Source: CAJXQU01 sp965223825
Lineage (GTDB): Bacteria; Pseudomonadota; Gammaproteobacteria; CAJXQU01
DNA: 64,000 bases
Assembly (NCBI GenBank): GCA_965223825.1
Contig: OZ245018.1
Span: forward strand, 3,038,001 to 3,102,000
Direction of reading: 5' to 3'
The notes beneath the pieces were generated by a model, which saw nothing but the letters and a program-made list of their open reading frames with translations, searched no databases and was not told where the DNA came from. Every line of letters starts with the position of its first letter. Position 1 is the stretch's first letter. The translations under genes were made by a program, and so were the position numbers. Shown here one piece after another: positions 8,573 through 16,200 of this stretch.

Positions 8573-10017
8573 GATGTCTTCTTATCGCTTAGTTGCTGCT
8601 GTACCTGCTTGCCAAGCGCGGTTAAACGGTATTTTTGTTTAGGACTCTTTGGTTTATCGGGCAATGTCAATTCAATAAATGCCTGCTCCAAGCTAGGTTT
8701 GATGTAAGAATCTCTCACATGCTCACGATCTTTGAGTCCTAGTTTGTCTTTGATTTCTAACGTTGATAATTCACCATCTAAGCAAGCGAGTAGCTTGTAG
8801 ACTTCCGGGGTAGCTTCCGGGGTAGCTTCCGGGGTAGCTTCCGGGGTAGCTTCCGGGGCAAACAAAGTTAAGGTCACACCTGATGAGCTGTCGGAGTGCC
8901 ATTTCGGCATGGGTAACCCAGCTTCTTTACAAGCTTGTTGAATAACCACACTGCCGCGGCCAAGCTTCTCCATATAGCCTTGCAGGTATAAGCCATGGGC
9001 AATATCGGGGTTACGTAATACCGAAATATGGCCTTGCTGGATTTTTTCCTCGTCTATGCCTTGCGGAAAATCACCGGCATTCCATATTTTCAGGTGCGCA
9101 GGGCTGACTTCAATCTTAATCCCCCCAGCAAAGTTGCTGTAATCGCGGTGGGCAAAGGCATTAACAATGGCTTCGCGTACCGCTTGTTTTGGGTACATGG
9201 GGATGTCTTCGCGCTGATTATTAGCGCTGCTAAAGCGTGCGCGCGATGGCGTATTGCGCATCACAAAGGTAATAAGCTGCTCGATCACCTCGGCCATTGG
9301 ACCATCGAGGTGTTGTAAATCTTGATATTCGTCGTCGGCCTTATGGCGATAACACACCGCACGCACGCGGGCTTGCGGATGGCGCTTACCCGGCGCACTG
9401 GCCAATAATACATCGGCGGCATTGGTTAAGCGGCCGTATTTGGCCAAAGATAACAATTGCAACTGGTGCAGTAAGCCTTGTTCGGCTTGCGCGACTTCTT
9501 TGGGAATGCGTTTGGCGGATAGCAGTTTTTTACAAGCGCTGGCTGATAAACCTTGTTCGTCGAGTTCAGACGAGAACAAACGCTCCCAGCGGGTAGGTTC
9601 TACTTGCTTGCGCATGACCATGTCGCGGATGGTATCGACATCGGCCTTTTGGGTTTGTTCGCCGGCACGTATGTAGATATCACTGTTAAAGGCGTAGGGG
9701 ATGTCTTTGCCGGCCGGCACTTCAACCACTAATAGCTGTTTGTTTTCGACTTGCTGTACTTCTACCGAAAACAGTACCGGCGGTTGAATGGCTGATTTAA
9801 GCTGGCTTTCGAGCTGTTCAGCTACTTGTTCAGCATGCTCTACACCCTTAATTTGGCCGTTATCATCGACTCCACATAGCAGGTAACCGCCTTGGGTATT
9901 TAAAAAGGCGCAAACTTGCGGACCGCAGTGTTTTAACTCGCAGCTTGTAAGGTATTCAAGGGTTTGATTTTCGCCCAGCGACAGTAGTTGCTTGAGTTGT
10001 GCGGCCGTTTTACTCAT
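8569..10017 (-). CDS. AlbA/Schlafen-type ATP-binding transcriptional regulator-like protein (COG2865-like)
   Basis: The 482-residue protein starts with an AlbA_2 (Schlafen-like) domain (about 15-130, with GGYLLCGVDDNG). It continues into a GHKL-type ATP-binding region (REAIVNAFAHRDY near 281-293, NAGDFPQG at 313-320, GRGS near 353) and ends in a winged-helix-like region (about 410-480). A PEAT repeat (388-405) links the last two. Such proteins are common in restriction and defence islands, with regulatory or nucleic-acid roles that are mostly inferred. It overlaps the DUF4062 gene by 8 bp and hsdM by 4 bp, so it belongs to the restriction operon. Its exact role here is unknown. Confidence 0.8.
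   Translation of the reverse strand: MSKTAAQLKQLLSLGENQTLEYLTSCELKHCGPQVCAFLNTQGGYLLCGVDDNGQIKGVEHAEQVAEQLESQLKSAIQPPVLFSVEVQQVENKQLLVVEVPAGKDIPYAFNSDIYIRAGEQTQKADVDTIRDMVMRKQVEPTRWERLFSSELDEQGLSASACKKLLSAKRIPKEVAQAEQGLLHQLQLLSLAKYGRLTNAADVLLASAPGKRHPQARVRAVCYRHKADDEYQDLQHLDGPMAEVIEQLITFVMRNTPSRARFSSANNQREDIPMYPKQAVREAIVNAFAHRDYSNFAGGIKIEVSPAHLKIWNAGDFPQGIDEEKIQQGHISVLRNPDIAHGLYLQGYMEKLGRGSVVIQQACKEAGLPMPKWHSDSSSGVTLTLFAPEATPEATPEATPEATPEVYKLLACLDGELSTLEIKDKLGLKDREHVRDSYIKPSLEQAFIELTLPDKPKSPKQKYRLTALGKQVQQQLSDKKTS
8802..8858 (-). repeat. 12-bp in-frame tandem repeat encoding PEAT units
   Basis: Unit CTTCCGGGGTAG occurs four times (8802-8849) with a fifth, partial unit to 8858. It encodes P-E-A-T repeats between the ATPase and winged-helix parts of the AlbA-domain protein. 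As the unit is a multiple of three, copy changes alter linker length without breaking the frame. Confidence 0.9.
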
Positions 10018-10639
10018 TGTTTGCTCCTACTGAGGCGCTCACTTGACTGACATTTTGAAAATGTTCGGTCAGGCGCTGCTCTACGTCTTGATAGCGAGAA
10101 AATTGCGCAACCACAAAAAGGTTGGCGTCGTCGTCGCGATCGAACTTTTGTACCCAGTTGCCTTGGCGATCATCCAGTGGCAGTTGTTCCATGGTGGCGT
10201 CTTCGTATAAGTCGATCACCTTAATATTGGAAATAGACGCTGCGCCTTTGCGCAGTGTCAATGCTGAACGCTGTTCTTGGGTTTTATAACCCAAGTCCAT
10301 TAATAAGCGGCGGGCAAATACAACTTGATCGTGCGCTAAAAACCAGCGAGGTTTATTGAGCTCAATGGCTTTTTTCATTTCCTGATGGGTAATGGATAAG
10401 CCGGATGCGTCGACGCCACTGCCGTATTGCGGCGTAATGATACCCAAAAACAGGTCGCATTTTTCTACTGCTTTTAGGCAGCTTTCAAAGGCGGTTTCGT
10501 TAGACGATACCGGCACTGTGCCTTTATGCGACATCCAAACTTCATAACCAAAGGTGGTTAGTAGTGTGTATACGCGGTCGAGCAGCTCTTCTACGCCATA
10601 AACTGTGGATGACACCATCACCGTGAGCTTTTTGCTCAT
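10010..10639 (-). CDS. DUF4062-domain protein in restriction operon
   Basis: A 209-residue protein whose N-terminus (KLTVMVSSTVYGVEELLDRV, then CDLFLGIITPQYGSG near 85-100) matches the DUF4062 family. That family has a TIR-like or nucleoside-deoxyribosyltransferase-like alpha/beta fold and is found in signalling and defence genes. The second half is helical and of unknown role. It starts inside a 4-bp overlap with the upstream hsdM and ends inside the AlbA-domain gene, so all three are translationally linked. I cannot say whether it is a sensor, a nucleotide hydrolase or a structural partner. Confidence 0.75.
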   Translation of the reverse strand: MSKKLTVMVSSTVYGVEELLDRVYTLLTTFGYEVWMSHKGTVPVSSNETAFESCLKAVEKCDLFLGIITPQYGSGVDASGLSITHQEMKKAIELNKPRWFLAHDQVVFARRLLMDLGYKTQEQRSALTLRKGAASISNIKVIDLYEDATMEQLPLDDRQGNWVQKFDRDDDANLFVVAQFSRYQDVEQRLTEHFQNVSQVSASVGANNE

Positions 10640-12135
10640 AGTTCAAACCCTTCCTTGATCAGCAGTGCTTCCAGTTCATTTTCGGCTTGCTCCAGGGCGG
10701 CCAGTTTTTGTTGGAAGTCTTTTAGCGCTTCTTCCACTGTGATGGTTTCTTCTTCCAGTGGTTTTTGTACATAACGTGCGATATTGAGGTTGAAGTCGTT
10801 TTCTTCAATCTCAGTTAACGCGACCCAGCGCGCAACGCCTTCGATTTCTTCGGCTTTAGGGCCTAAGGTTTCTTGCTGACGATAGATGTTAAAAATTTCG
10901 TCGGCTTGCTCATTAGACAAGGTATTTTGCGCACGGCCTTTGGTGAAGATTTCTTCCGCACTAATGATCAGCACGTGATCTAGATGATCGGCTGGGCGTG
11001 ATTTGCGCAGTACTAAAATACAGGCAGGAATACCTGTGCCATAAAACAGGTTTGATGCTACGCCGATGATGGCTTCGATGCGGTTTTCTTGCAGCAGCTT
11101 GGTGCGGATTGCACCTTCGGCCCCACCACGAAATAGTACGCCATGTGGCAATACCACTGCCATGCGCCCTTGCTCGTTTAACGACGCAAACATATGTTGC
11201 ACCCAGGCAAAGTCACCGTTGGTTTTAGGCGCTAAACCATATTGTTTACGGCCATATGGGTCAGCAGACCAGAGATCATAGCCCCATTCTTTGAGGCTGA
11301 ATGGCGGGTTGGCGATTACACAATCAAAGGTTTCTAAGCGATCATTCACCAAAAACTTCGGCTCGCGCAGCGTGTCGCCGCGAACAATGTCAAAATCTTC
11401 CTGCCCATGTAAAAACAGGTTCATACGGGCAATAGCTTCGGTGGTAAGGTTCTTTTCCTGGCCTTTGATTTTTAACAGGCGTGGGTCGCCACCGTTTTCT
11501 TTTACGTGATGGATGGTTTCAAGCAACATCCCGCCCGTACCGCATGCTGGGTCGTAGACGCTTTCACCTGCTTGCGGGTCTAGGATGTTAACCATTAGGC
11601 GAACAATGGTGCGCGGGGTGTAGAATTCACCGGCTTTTTTATTGGCCTTATCAGCGAAACGTTTTATTAGGTACTCGTATGCTCGACCCATATCATCGTC
11701 GCGAACAAACGCTACACCCAGGTTCACTTTGTTGAAATGGTTAAGCAAGGTAGCTAAGAGTTCATCCGACAGGCGTTCTTTATTGGTCCAGCTGGCATCG
11801 CCGAATATGCCATGTAGCTTTGGGTTAGCCAGTTCAATACCGCGAAACGCATCTTTTAAGGCTTGGCCTATGTCTTTGGTTTCGACAAAAACGTCTTTCC
11901 AGTGGCACTCTTGTGGAATTTGAATGCGGTGAAACATGTCGCCTTTGGCAAGCTCTTCATCGCCGACTTGTTCCATGGCGTCGATAAATTCCTCGTCGTA
12001 CACATCGCAAATGCGCTTAAAAAAGAGGATCGGGAAAATGTAAGTCTTGTAGTCCGATGCATCGATAGGCCCGGTAATAATGTGGGCTGCATGCCATAGG
12101 TGTGCTTCGAGGTCTTTGATGTTAATTAGGGTCAT
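10636..12135 (-). CDS. hsdM: Type I modification methylase M subunit (first hsdM of the operon)
   Basis: A second complete HsdM of 499 residues. It carries the AdoMet motif DPACGTGG (195-202), catalytic NPPF (276-279) and the conserved EFYTPRT (170-176). It resembles the 7022-8572 HsdM along the whole length (both begin with an L-W-x-A-A segment and share the IDASDYK stretch) but is clearly diverged, so it is an old paralogue rather than a fresh copy. It starts in an ATGA overlap with the regulator gene. Two M genes with one S and one R suggest a mixed M1-M2-S enzyme, or two M subunits sharing one S. Confidence 0.92.
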   Translation of the reverse strand: MTLINIKDLEAHLWHAAHIITGPIDASDYKTYIFPILFFKRICDVYDEEFIDAMEQVGDEELAKGDMFHRIQIPQECHWKDVFVETKDIGQALKDAFRGIELANPKLHGIFGDASWTNKERLSDELLATLLNHFNKVNLGVAFVRDDDMGRAYEYLIKRFADKANKKAGEFYTPRTIVRLMVNILDPQAGESVYDPACGTGGMLLETIHHVKENGGDPRLLKIKGQEKNLTTEAIARMNLFLHGQEDFDIVRGDTLREPKFLVNDRLETFDCVIANPPFSLKEWGYDLWSADPYGRKQYGLAPKTNGDFAWVQHMFASLNEQGRMAVVLPHGVLFRGGAEGAIRTKLLQENRIEAIIGVASNLFYGTGIPACILVLRKSRPADHLDHVLIISAEEIFTKGRAQNTLSNEQADEIFNIYRQQETLGPKAEEIEGVARWVALTEIEENDFNLNIARYVQKPLEEETITVEEALKDFQQKLAALEQAENELEALLIKEGFEL

Positions 12136-12362
12136 TTTGTATTCTCATTCACAGCGGAGGCCGCAGGCGATTTTTCGAGTAGTTCGTGTATATCGCAGTT
12201 AAACAAATCGCACAGTTTATCTAATGCCTCTAAGTCCACCTTAAGCGCAGTTTCTTTGTAAAGTAGCGTGACAGTGGTACGGCTGAGGCCGGTTTCACGC
12301 ATCACGTCGCTAATGCGCATTTTTCTCTCACCCATTAATCGGGCTAGGTGGCAGCGGATCAT
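12132..12362 (-). CDS. Xre/Cro-type helix-turn-helix regulator of the restriction operon
   Basis: A 76-residue single-domain protein with a Cro/C1-type helix-turn-helix (ISDVMRETGLSRTTVTLLYK, about 17-36), like the controller proteins that lead many restriction operons. Its stop overlaps the hsdM start as ATGA, so it is the first gene of the operon. It probably binds its own promoter region (see the inverted repeat at 12441-12455) and sets operon expression. The binding site is inferred from position only. Confidence 0.85.
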   Translation of the reverse strand: MIRCHLARLMGERKMRISDVMRETGLSRTTVTLLYKETALKVDLEALDKLCDLFNCDIHELLEKSPAASAVNENTK

Positions 12363-12440
12363 GCTCTCTCCACGGTGTTTTCTTAACCATAAACTTGGGG
12401 ATTTTTCACTGTTGCTTACCCTACCAAGATTGTGATTATT

Positions 12441-12455
12441 CTCAACTTATTTGAG
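12441..12455. promoter_or_regulatory. Candidate operator upstream of the restriction operon
   Basis: CTCAA-CTTAT-TTGAG is an inverted repeat about 80-95 bp upstream of the regulator start. A further ATTGAG half-site lies at 12469-12474. The AT-rich stretch 12363-12482 is the only sizeable gap upstream of the operon and must hold its promoter. No clear -10/-35 pair could be chosen. Confidence 0.35.
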
Positions 12456-12482
12456 TTAAAACCAAATAATTGAGTGTATTTG

Positions 12483-12770
12483 TTATTCGTTCGGTGCTGG
12501 TTGTTGGTGCGCTAGCGGTTCACGGGAATGCCTCTGGCGGTATTGTCTGTGTTGGACTTCAAGCATCGCTAGGTATTCCCCTTGCGGATCGCGGGTGCGG
12601 GCGGCCACTTGCAGCCAAGAGCAGATTTTAACTGGGCTATCTTGCCCCGTTGGTTGCATCACCAGCCAGTTTTGCGCGTTATAAGCAAAACCAGCCGGTA
12701 ATGTTGGCATGTTGTAATTCAACTCATTGGCAGGTAACGGGGTTGATGCAGATGGTTTATCCACGGCCAT
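12483..12770 (-). pseudogene. Truncated DUF927 (mobile-element primase/helicase-like) protein
   Basis: The 95-residue frame resembles only the N-terminal part of DUF927 proteins of integrative elements (LPAGFAYNAQNWLV, then ICSWLQVAARTRDPQGEYL near its middle). Full members run to several hundred residues with a P-loop ATPase that is absent here. The ATG at 12770 sits inside the last codons of the AlpA-like gene, the usual arrangement in such elements. The rest was probably lost when the restriction operon was inserted or the element decayed. An upstream start at 12797 is possible. Confidence 0.55.
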
Positions 12771-12954
12771 AAGCAGCACCGATACGGCGGGTTTCAATCC
12801 ACTGGTCGATATGGCTTTCTAACCAGCCCAAGGCACGCGCACCAATGCGAATGGAACGCGGAAATTCTCTACTGGCCCCTCTCTTTATATAAATAGAGGC
12901 ATAAATGGTACTGCGGCCAAAGCCAATTTTGGCCTTTACCTCGGGCAAGCGCAA
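12757..12954 (-). CDS. alpA: AlpA-family excisionase/regulator, frameshifted at its N-terminus
   Basis: A short MerR/AlpA-like helix-turn-helix protein (RLPEVKAKIGFGRSTIYASI, then WLESHIDQWI). It is the type of DNA-binding regulator that sits next to integrases in islands. The open frame uses a TTG at 12954, but the family normally begins further upstream. An ATG at 13013 opens a typical leader that would read ...QQRILRLPEV if one T were restored near 12956. So the gene has probably lost one base and is either dead or starts at the weak TTG. The product would bind DNA near the element end. Confidence 0.65.
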   Translation of the reverse strand: MRLPEVKAKIGFGRSTIYASIYIKRGASREFPRSIRIGARALGWLESHIDQWIETRRIGAAYGRG

Positions 12955-13340
12955 ATCCGTTGCTGACGTGCTGGATGTACTAAGTTTGTGGGTGATTGTG
13001 TAGTTGGGTTCATCGTTTCTATTTTTTCCAAAATAAGCCTCACTGATCTGTTAAGTTCAGTTAGGAGTTTGCCCCACTAGTATTAAAGAGTTAAACGGAC
13101 GCAGTAGGCAGATAAATGCCCAGATCATGCAGCTTTCTGAGGGTGCAGGTAGCTAGCTGCACCAGAATTTACATAATGCCCCAAGTAACAAATACCGTAT
13201 GGGCAGGGTTGGTGTGTGCCTAAGTGGCGTGAATTAAGGCGTTGCCCAAACTACCCCAAAAGCCCAAGGGATTCCTTACGACTTTAAATCTTCCTTCTCA
13301 AAACTCGGTTTTGGTGAGTCGTTTGGATTGAGAGTTGATA

Positions 13341-13376
13341 TGTCGAGTGTATCGACACATAAAAAAATTATGTCGA
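13341..13376. repeat. Triple TGTCGA element
   Basis: TGTCGA at 13341-13346, its inverse TCGACA at 13352-13357 and TGTCGA again at 13371-13376. The first two form an inverted repeat with a 5-nt spacer. It could be an operator or excisionase site. No gene starts close by. Confidence 0.45.
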
Positions 13377-13532
13377 AATAACAGCAAAAAATGGCCAAGC
13401 TGCGTTGGTTGGTTGAAATCGTGCTCGATAAAGCCTTTCAAAACTGCTATTTTTAAGTACTAAAAGCAGCACAAAAACGGCACTGTTTTTCCATTGCTAA
13501 CCACTAAGAAATAGTAAAAGCCATAGGCAAGT

Positions 13533-13552
13533 GGTGGGCAGTTTGGTGGGCA
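13533..13552. repeat. Direct GGTGGGCA repeats (integrase arm-site-like)
   Basis: Two GGTGGGCA copies at 13533-13540 and 13545-13552, 12 bp apart start to start. Short direct repeats of this kind near an element end are typical of tyrosine-integrase arm sites. The assignment rests on form and position only. Confidence 0.4.
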
Positions 13553-13613
13553 AACAGGCATTTTTGAACGGTTTCTTTTCGATAACTCATTGAGTTTGTT
13601 AAGGTCTAAGCCG

Positions 13614-13640
13614 CTGCTCAATGAGCAGATTCAGAATCTG
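13614..13640. repeat. Two overlapping perfect 15-bp palindromes downstream of fumC
   Basis: CTGCTCA-A-TGAGCAG (13614-13628) and CAGATTC-A-GAATCTG (13626-13640) share three bases. They lie 26 bp past the fumC stop, with no U-run in the fumC direction. They may act as a weak terminator or as the recombination core of the island. Confidence 0.5.
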
Positions 13641-13665
13641 GAATAGCATACGTTTTTTACGGCGC

Positions 13666-15057
13666 TCAAGCAGGCTCTTGACCAACCCCACCCTCCGTTA
13701 ATTTTGCAGGGTCCAGCAGTTCAATTAATTCGCCACGACTGAGATCCGTCAATTCCGTCGCGACGTCGATCACCGGGCGTTTTTGTTTGTACGCTTGTTT
13801 AGCGATTTCTGCTGCTTTAGCGTAGCCGATAATCGGATTTAGCGCCGTGACTAGGATGGGATTACGCGCTAAGGCATCATCAATCTTCGTCTGATTCATC
13901 GTAAACGTGGCGATCGCTTTATCCGCTAACAAACGGCTGGTATTTGCGATCAGTTCCAGACTTTGTAGCAGGTTGTGCGCGATCACCGGTAGCATTACGT
14001 TCAACTCAAAGTTACCTGACTGCCCGGCAATCGTGATCGTCGTATCATTACCGATCACTTGCGCAGCCACCATCGTCGCGGCTTCGGGAATGACGGGATT
14101 CACTTTGCCCGGCATGATGGAGGAGCCAGGCTGTAATGCCTCAAGTTCAATTTCACTCAAGCCTGCAAGCGGGCCTGAATTCATCCAACGTAAGTCATTG
14201 GCGATTTTCATGATCGACACTGCGACCGTTTTTAATTGACCAGACAAGGACACAGCCACGTCTTGAGAGCTAATCCGAGAAAAATAATTTTCCGCCGGTG
14301 AAAAGGGTATTCCCGTCTTTGTACTGATCCCGTGACAAAAACGTGCCGCAAATTCCGGGGGCGTATTGATACCTGTTCCGACTGCCGTACCGCCTTGTGC
14401 GAGCGCTTGAAGCATCGGTTGTTGGCTTTGTAACATTTGAATATTATCCTCGATCTGCTGCGCCCATCCGGACAGTGCCTGATCCATGCGGATCGGCATC
14501 GCATCCATCAAATGCGTTCGTCCAGTTTTTACGTGACCACCCACCTTAGCGGCTTTCGTCTTGATCACACTCAGAAGATGTCGCAAGGCGGGCAGTGTTT
14601 GTTTTTCTAATACGATCGCGGCACTGATGTGAATGCAGCTCGGAATGACGTCATTGCTACTTTGGCCGAAATTAACATGATCATTCGGATTCACCGTCAC
14701 GCCTGCAATCACTGAAGCTTGGTTTGCGATCACCTCGTTTGCGTTCATATTCGTGCTGGTGCCCGAGCCGGTCTGAAAAACATCCACAGGGAAATGCTGC
14801 ATCACGTTTTCGTCAACAAAGAGTGCATCTGCAGCTTGAATAATGGCGACACTGATCGCGGTTGGGATTTGATTTAGCTCGCCATTGGTTTGTGCGGCTA
14901 CCGCTTTCATTTGCAACAAGGCGCGAATAAATGCCGTGGGCATGGCTAACCCGCTGATCGGAAAATTGTTGATTGCCCGCTGTGTTTGCGCTGCATATAA
15001 CGCCGCTGCGGGAACCTGTAGTTCGCCGAGACTATCCTGCTCAGTTCGTTGACTCAT
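13666..15057 (-). CDS. fumC: Fumarate hydratase class II
   Basis: Class II (iron-free) fumarase, a cytosolic TCA-cycle enzyme that interconverts fumarate and malate. The 463 residues match the family length. The superfamily signature GSSIMPGKVNP is present, as are the GSGTSTNMNANE and TGRTHLMDAMP segments that build the active site. It stands alone and is divergent from gmk across about 150 bp. It marks the first core gene after the island edge. GATC sites are dense here, as elsewhere in the core block. Confidence 0.96.
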   Translation of the reverse strand: MSQRTEQDSLGELQVPAAALYAAQTQRAINNFPISGLAMPTAFIRALLQMKAVAAQTNGELNQIPTAISVAIIQAADALFVDENVMQHFPVDVFQTGSGTSTNMNANEVIANQASVIAGVTVNPNDHVNFGQSSNDVIPSCIHISAAIVLEKQTLPALRHLLSVIKTKAAKVGGHVKTGRTHLMDAMPIRMDQALSGWAQQIEDNIQMLQSQQPMLQALAQGGTAVGTGINTPPEFAARFCHGISTKTGIPFSPAENYFSRISSQDVAVSLSGQLKTVAVSIMKIANDLRWMNSGPLAGLSEIELEALQPGSSIMPGKVNPVIPEAATMVAAQVIGNDTTITIAGQSGNFELNVMLPVIAHNLLQSLELIANTSRLLADKAIATFTMNQTKIDDALARNPILVTALNPIIGYAKAAEIAKQAYKQKRPVIDVATELTDLSRGELIELLDPAKLTEGGVGQEPA

Positions 15058-15204
15058 TTCGACTCCTGCATGATCATGAAGAAAAAATTAAGGGAAGCGA
15101 CACACACTTTCTTGAACATAAACGTGAGATCGCAAAAAAATCGTTCTGAAAGAGATATACTTGTCCGCTGACATCATAAATCATCAATAAAATAACACCT
15201 TAGT

Positions 15205-15831
15205 ATGCACGCCCAACCTTACATTCTCTCCGCACCCTCTGGTGCTGGCAAAACATCCCTGGTCAGCGAACTGCTACGCCGCGTTCCTAATATTGCCGTT
15301 TCTATCTCACATACGACACGCGCACGACGCTCTGGTGAGAAAGACGGTGAAAATTATCATTTTATTGATCAAGAAACATTCAACGACATGGTTGATAAGA
15401 ATGCCTTTCTTGAACATGCACAGGTTTTCGATAACCACTATGGTACCGCCCTGAAATCCGTCGAAACACAACTGAAAGCAGGCACCGATGTGATTTTAGA
15501 AATCGACTGGCAAGGCGCACGGCAAATCCGCAGCTTGCTGGCGAATGCACAAAGTATTTTTATTCTTCCGCCGTCTTATCAGGCGTTGGAAGATCGTCTA
15601 CGTACCCGCGGTGAAGACGATGACAGCGTCGTTGAACGACGTATGCGTGACGCGGTCGCTGAAATGTCGCACTATAATGAGTATGATTATGTCATTATCA
15701 ATGATGATTTTTCGGAAGCATTAGCGCAGATCATCGCGATCGTCACGGCAAATCGCACCCGAACGGCACGACAGAAGTTGCAAATGGCCTCGTTATTGCG
15801 TGATTTATTGCACGACGAATCAAGCATTTGA
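15205..15831 (+). CDS. gmk: Guanylate kinase
   Basis: Phosphorylates GMP to GDP with ATP. It is essential for nucleotide supply and also adjusts the substrate pool for ppGpp made by SpoT. The 208 residues show the P-loop APSGAGKTS near the N-terminus, the GMP-binding SHTTRARRSGEKDGENYHF region and the EIDWQGARQIR lid-side segment. It leads the gmk-rpoZ-spoT cluster known from many gammaproteobacteria, and rpoZ follows after 43 bp. The start ATG at 15205 is set by the family N-terminus; the ribosome site is weak. Confidence 0.97.
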   Translation: MHAQPYILSAPSGAGKTSLVSELLRRVPNIAVSISHTTRARRSGEKDGENYHFIDQETFNDMVDKNAFLEHAQVFDNHYGTALKSVETQLKAGTDVILEIDWQGARQIRSLLANAQSIFILPPSYQALEDRLRTRGEDDDSVVERRMRDAVAEMSHYNEYDYVIINDDFSEALAQIIAIVTANRTRTARQKLQMASLLRDLLHDESSI

Positions 15832-15874
15832 TACTATTCACGGCCTTTTTATTAGAGTAATTTGAGGACAACAC

Positions 15875-16153
15875 ATGGCTCGCGTAACAATTGAAGATTG
15901 CCTACAATTTGTAGGTAACCGTTTTGACCTGGTACAACTTTCTAGCAAACGCGCGCGTCAAATCGCCATGGGGTCACCGGCGCTAGTGGATGAAGACAAT
16001 GACAAGCCAACGGTTATTGCCCTACGTGAAATCGCTGAAGGACTTATCACGATGGAAAAAGTCGACGAAATCGACGTTAAGGAAAAACAAGAGCAAGAAA
16101 CCGAATCAGATATCTTTCGTGATGCAGCTGGCGAAGGAGAAACTGCCGCATAA
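15875..16153 (+). CDS. rpoZ: DNA-directed RNA polymerase omega subunit
   Basis: The small omega subunit helps assemble RNA polymerase and forms part of a ppGpp site. The 92 residues begin MARVTIEDCL and keep the NRFDLVQLSSKRARQI core, then an acidic tail. It has a clear AGGACA ribosome site and sits between gmk and spoT. The acidic, variable C-terminus is normal for the family. Confidence 0.97.
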   Translation: MARVTIEDCLQFVGNRFDLVQLSSKRARQIAMGSPALVDEDNDKPTVIALREIAEGLITMEKVDEIDVKEKQEQETESDIFRDAAGEGETAA

Positions 16154-16200
16154 ACCAGCCAGCCTCACATCAATATGATCATCTCCCGGACACGCCAAAG

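Larger units (their letters stand above)
12955..13665. other. Gene-free island edge between alpA and fumC
   Basis: No convincing gene in either direction over about 700 bp. The stretch holds three TGTCGA elements, two direct GGTGGGCA copies and a pair of overlapping palindromes just after fumC, each listed separately. Together with the broken alpA and DUF927 genes this looks like the right end of an integrated element whose integrase is not present in the window. No tRNA was found as an attachment target. Confidence 0.6.

Noticed and set aside
8802..8858. Short regular repeats that could suggest a CRISPR array
   Set aside because: The units are 12 bp, directly joined without spacers, and encode a PEAT linker in frame.
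13561..13665. tRNA 3' end as attachment site next to fumC
   Set aside because: The palindromes look tRNA-like at first, but no cloverleaf, anticodon stem or T-loop can be built.
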